Shown here: piece after piece, positions 63,055 to 64,000 of the stretch | How the letters are laid out: each line of letters starts with the position of its first letter | How positions within the stretch are numbered: position 1 is the stretch's first letter | Source: JADFRG01 sp036986135 | GTDB lineage: Bacteria; Chloroflexota; Anaerolineae; Anaerolineales; E44-bin32 | Assembly: GCA_036986135.1 (NCBI GenBank) | Contig: BTQZ01000002.1 | Location: 133,965-197,964 of the forward strand | Direction: 5' to 3' | DNA length: 64,000 nt | Made by a program: the position numbers and the translations under genes | The notes under the pieces: generated by a model | Seen by the model: only the letters and a program-made list of their open reading frames with translations | The model's database searches: none | Told to the model about the DNA's origin: nothing

Positions 63055-64000
63055 GGAGCTACTGCAACCACCTCTCCCCGTTCTCGAACGAAGGCCAGCA
63101 GGAGCCCAAGGGCCAGCAAATTGAGTATCGCACTGACCGCTCCATTCGCACTCAGACCGATCGCGAAAAGCGGTCCACCCGCCAATGCGCCCAAACTCCG
63201 GCCCAGTGAGAAGGCGGCGATGTTGGTCGCCATGAGTGTCGAGCGCGCGCTGGGCGTTTGCTCGGTCATAAGCGGGAGCGAACTTACGATCGTGAACTCG
63301 AAAAAGAGATAGAGTGCGAAAACCGCTAACAGTGCGCCGGGCAGGGTCCTGCCGATAACCGGCAGCGCGAGCGAAGCCAATGCGGTCAGCAGAAGACCGA
63401 TTGCCACCGATCGCTTCTTTCCGATGCGATCCGCCAATCCAGCCACCAGCCCCTCTCCGCTGAGCTCTGCCAATCCGATGACTGCGCTCGCAGCACCTAG
63501 AGCGGCAACCGAGAGGGCGAAGGCCTCCTCGAACCAGAGCCCATACACGATGCTTATCACTTCGTTGCCCGCCGCCATCAGTAAGCTGACTCCGAGCACC
63601 GCCACTGCCGACCTGCGCACCAGGATGGAGTTGAAGCCGGAAAGCAGGCTGGGCCTGGAAGACTCAGCCAGCCGATCTGCAGGTAGAGACCGCCAGAGCC
63701 AAATTCCTCCCAAAACTGCCAGGCCGGCCAGGATCGGAAACGGCGATTGCCATCCCCAGGCCGCGATCATCAGACCGACCGCCGGGACGCCTACCAGGAA
63801 GGCACCAGACCAGCTGAATTCGACCAGCGCCATCGGCCTGCCTCTGCGCTCGAAAGCCACCCGGTCTCCGACGTAGGCATACTGGGCAGGATCCAGAACG
63901 ATCTTCGAGAGACCGGTGGCGAGGATGGCAATGAACAATGCAATGTAGATTGGCCAGATTCCCACCAACACCATGCCCCCCGCGAATATGCCCACCCCGA
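63051..64000 (-). CDS. Major facilitator superfamily transporter (partial, 5' end missing)
   Basis: The frame runs off the right edge, so the first one or two helices are outside. About ten helices are visible, with an MFS loop DRIGKKRSVAIG between helices of the second half and ERRGRPMALVEFSW in the first half. Helix-dense, few charges within helices. Substrate unknown; efflux-type MFS is the most likely class. Its stop overlaps the 26-codon ORF and then hutI, so all three are in one operon; a link to histidine use is possible but not shown. Confidence 0.8.
   Translation of the reverse strand, partial: GVGIFAGGMVLVGIWPIYIALFIAILATGLSKIVLDPAQYAYVGDRVAFERRGRPMALVEFSWSGAFLVGVPAVGLMIAAWGWQSPFPILAGLAVLGGIWLWRSLPADRLAESSRPSLLSGFNSILVRRSAVAVLGVSLLMAAGNEVISIVYGLWFEEAFALSVAALGAASAVIGLAELSGEGLVAGLADRIGKKRSVAIGLLLTALASLALPVIGRTLPGALLAVFALYLFFEFTIVSSLPLMTEQTPSARSTLMATNIAAFSLGRSLGALAGGPLFAIGLSANGAVSAILNLLALGLLLAFVRERGEVVAVAP

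Overview
The window is a 64 kb piece of bacterial chromosome with moderately high GC. It codes densely on both strands, with many overlapping start/stop junctions and frequent TTG/GTG starts. No single gene fixes the taxonomy. The combination points to a Chloroflexota (Anaerolineae-like) bacterium: a fused glycyl-tRNA synthetase, lipoprotein peptide-binding proteins on coiled-coil stalks, a BTAD regulator, several membrane-anchored TPR proteins, and a complete 14-gene NADH dehydrogenase operon. This is inference from gene content. The window contains no rRNA, CRISPR array, prophage or insertion sequence that I can see.

Layout. 1-1.4 kb: end of a membrane transglutaminase. 1.6-17.9 kb: two dipeptide/oligopeptide ABC transporter operons, ordered ATPase-ATPase-binding protein-permease-permease and then binding protein-permease-permease-ATPase-ATPase. 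Between them lie two beta-propeller lipoproteins on opposite strands. Both binding-protein genes are followed by a strong hairpin before the permeases. 18.1-22.6 kb: response regulator, tRNA-Gln, glmU, a CBS/CorC-type membrane protein and cytidine deaminase. 22.6-33.5 kb: recO, fused glycyl-tRNA synthetase, dnaG-rpoD, and a Lon-family protease coupled to a universal stress protein. 33.6-34.3 kb: HD-domain protein on the minus strand. 34.5-48.9 kb: nuoA to nuoN in canonical order, then acylphosphatase. 49.3-53.0 kb: a small accessory cluster with a BTAD regulator carrying a membrane domain, a 74-residue Nif11-leader-like protein and a class I isoprenoid-synthase-fold protein. 53.1-56.4 kb, minus strand: FmdB-type zinc ribbon, RNase Z, two membrane proteins and a TPR protein. 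56.6-59.2 kb: two more membrane-anchored TPR proteins. 59.3-61.5 kb: groES-groEL under a perfect CIRCE operator, with a strong terminator. 61.5-64 kb, minus strand: MFS transporter (runs off the right edge), hutI and a tiny membrane protein.

Working together. The two Dpp/Opp systems and hutI suggest growth on peptides and amino acids, with NADH oxidised through complex I. The rest is largely replication, transcription, translation, repair and stress housekeeping.

Most unusual points. (1) Short tandem duplications sit at gene junctions: a duplicated start of hutI forms a 26-codon ORF joined by ATGA overlaps on both sides, and an 86-bp unit carrying the nuoC C-terminus occurs three times before nuoD. 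(2) Several -10 boxes sit so close to start codons that leaderless or near-leaderless transcripts are likely. (3) A Nif11-like peptide gene lies next to an isoprenoid-synthase-fold gene behind a membrane-anchored BTAD regulator. This is the best candidate here for an undescribed system, though the evidence is only suggestive.
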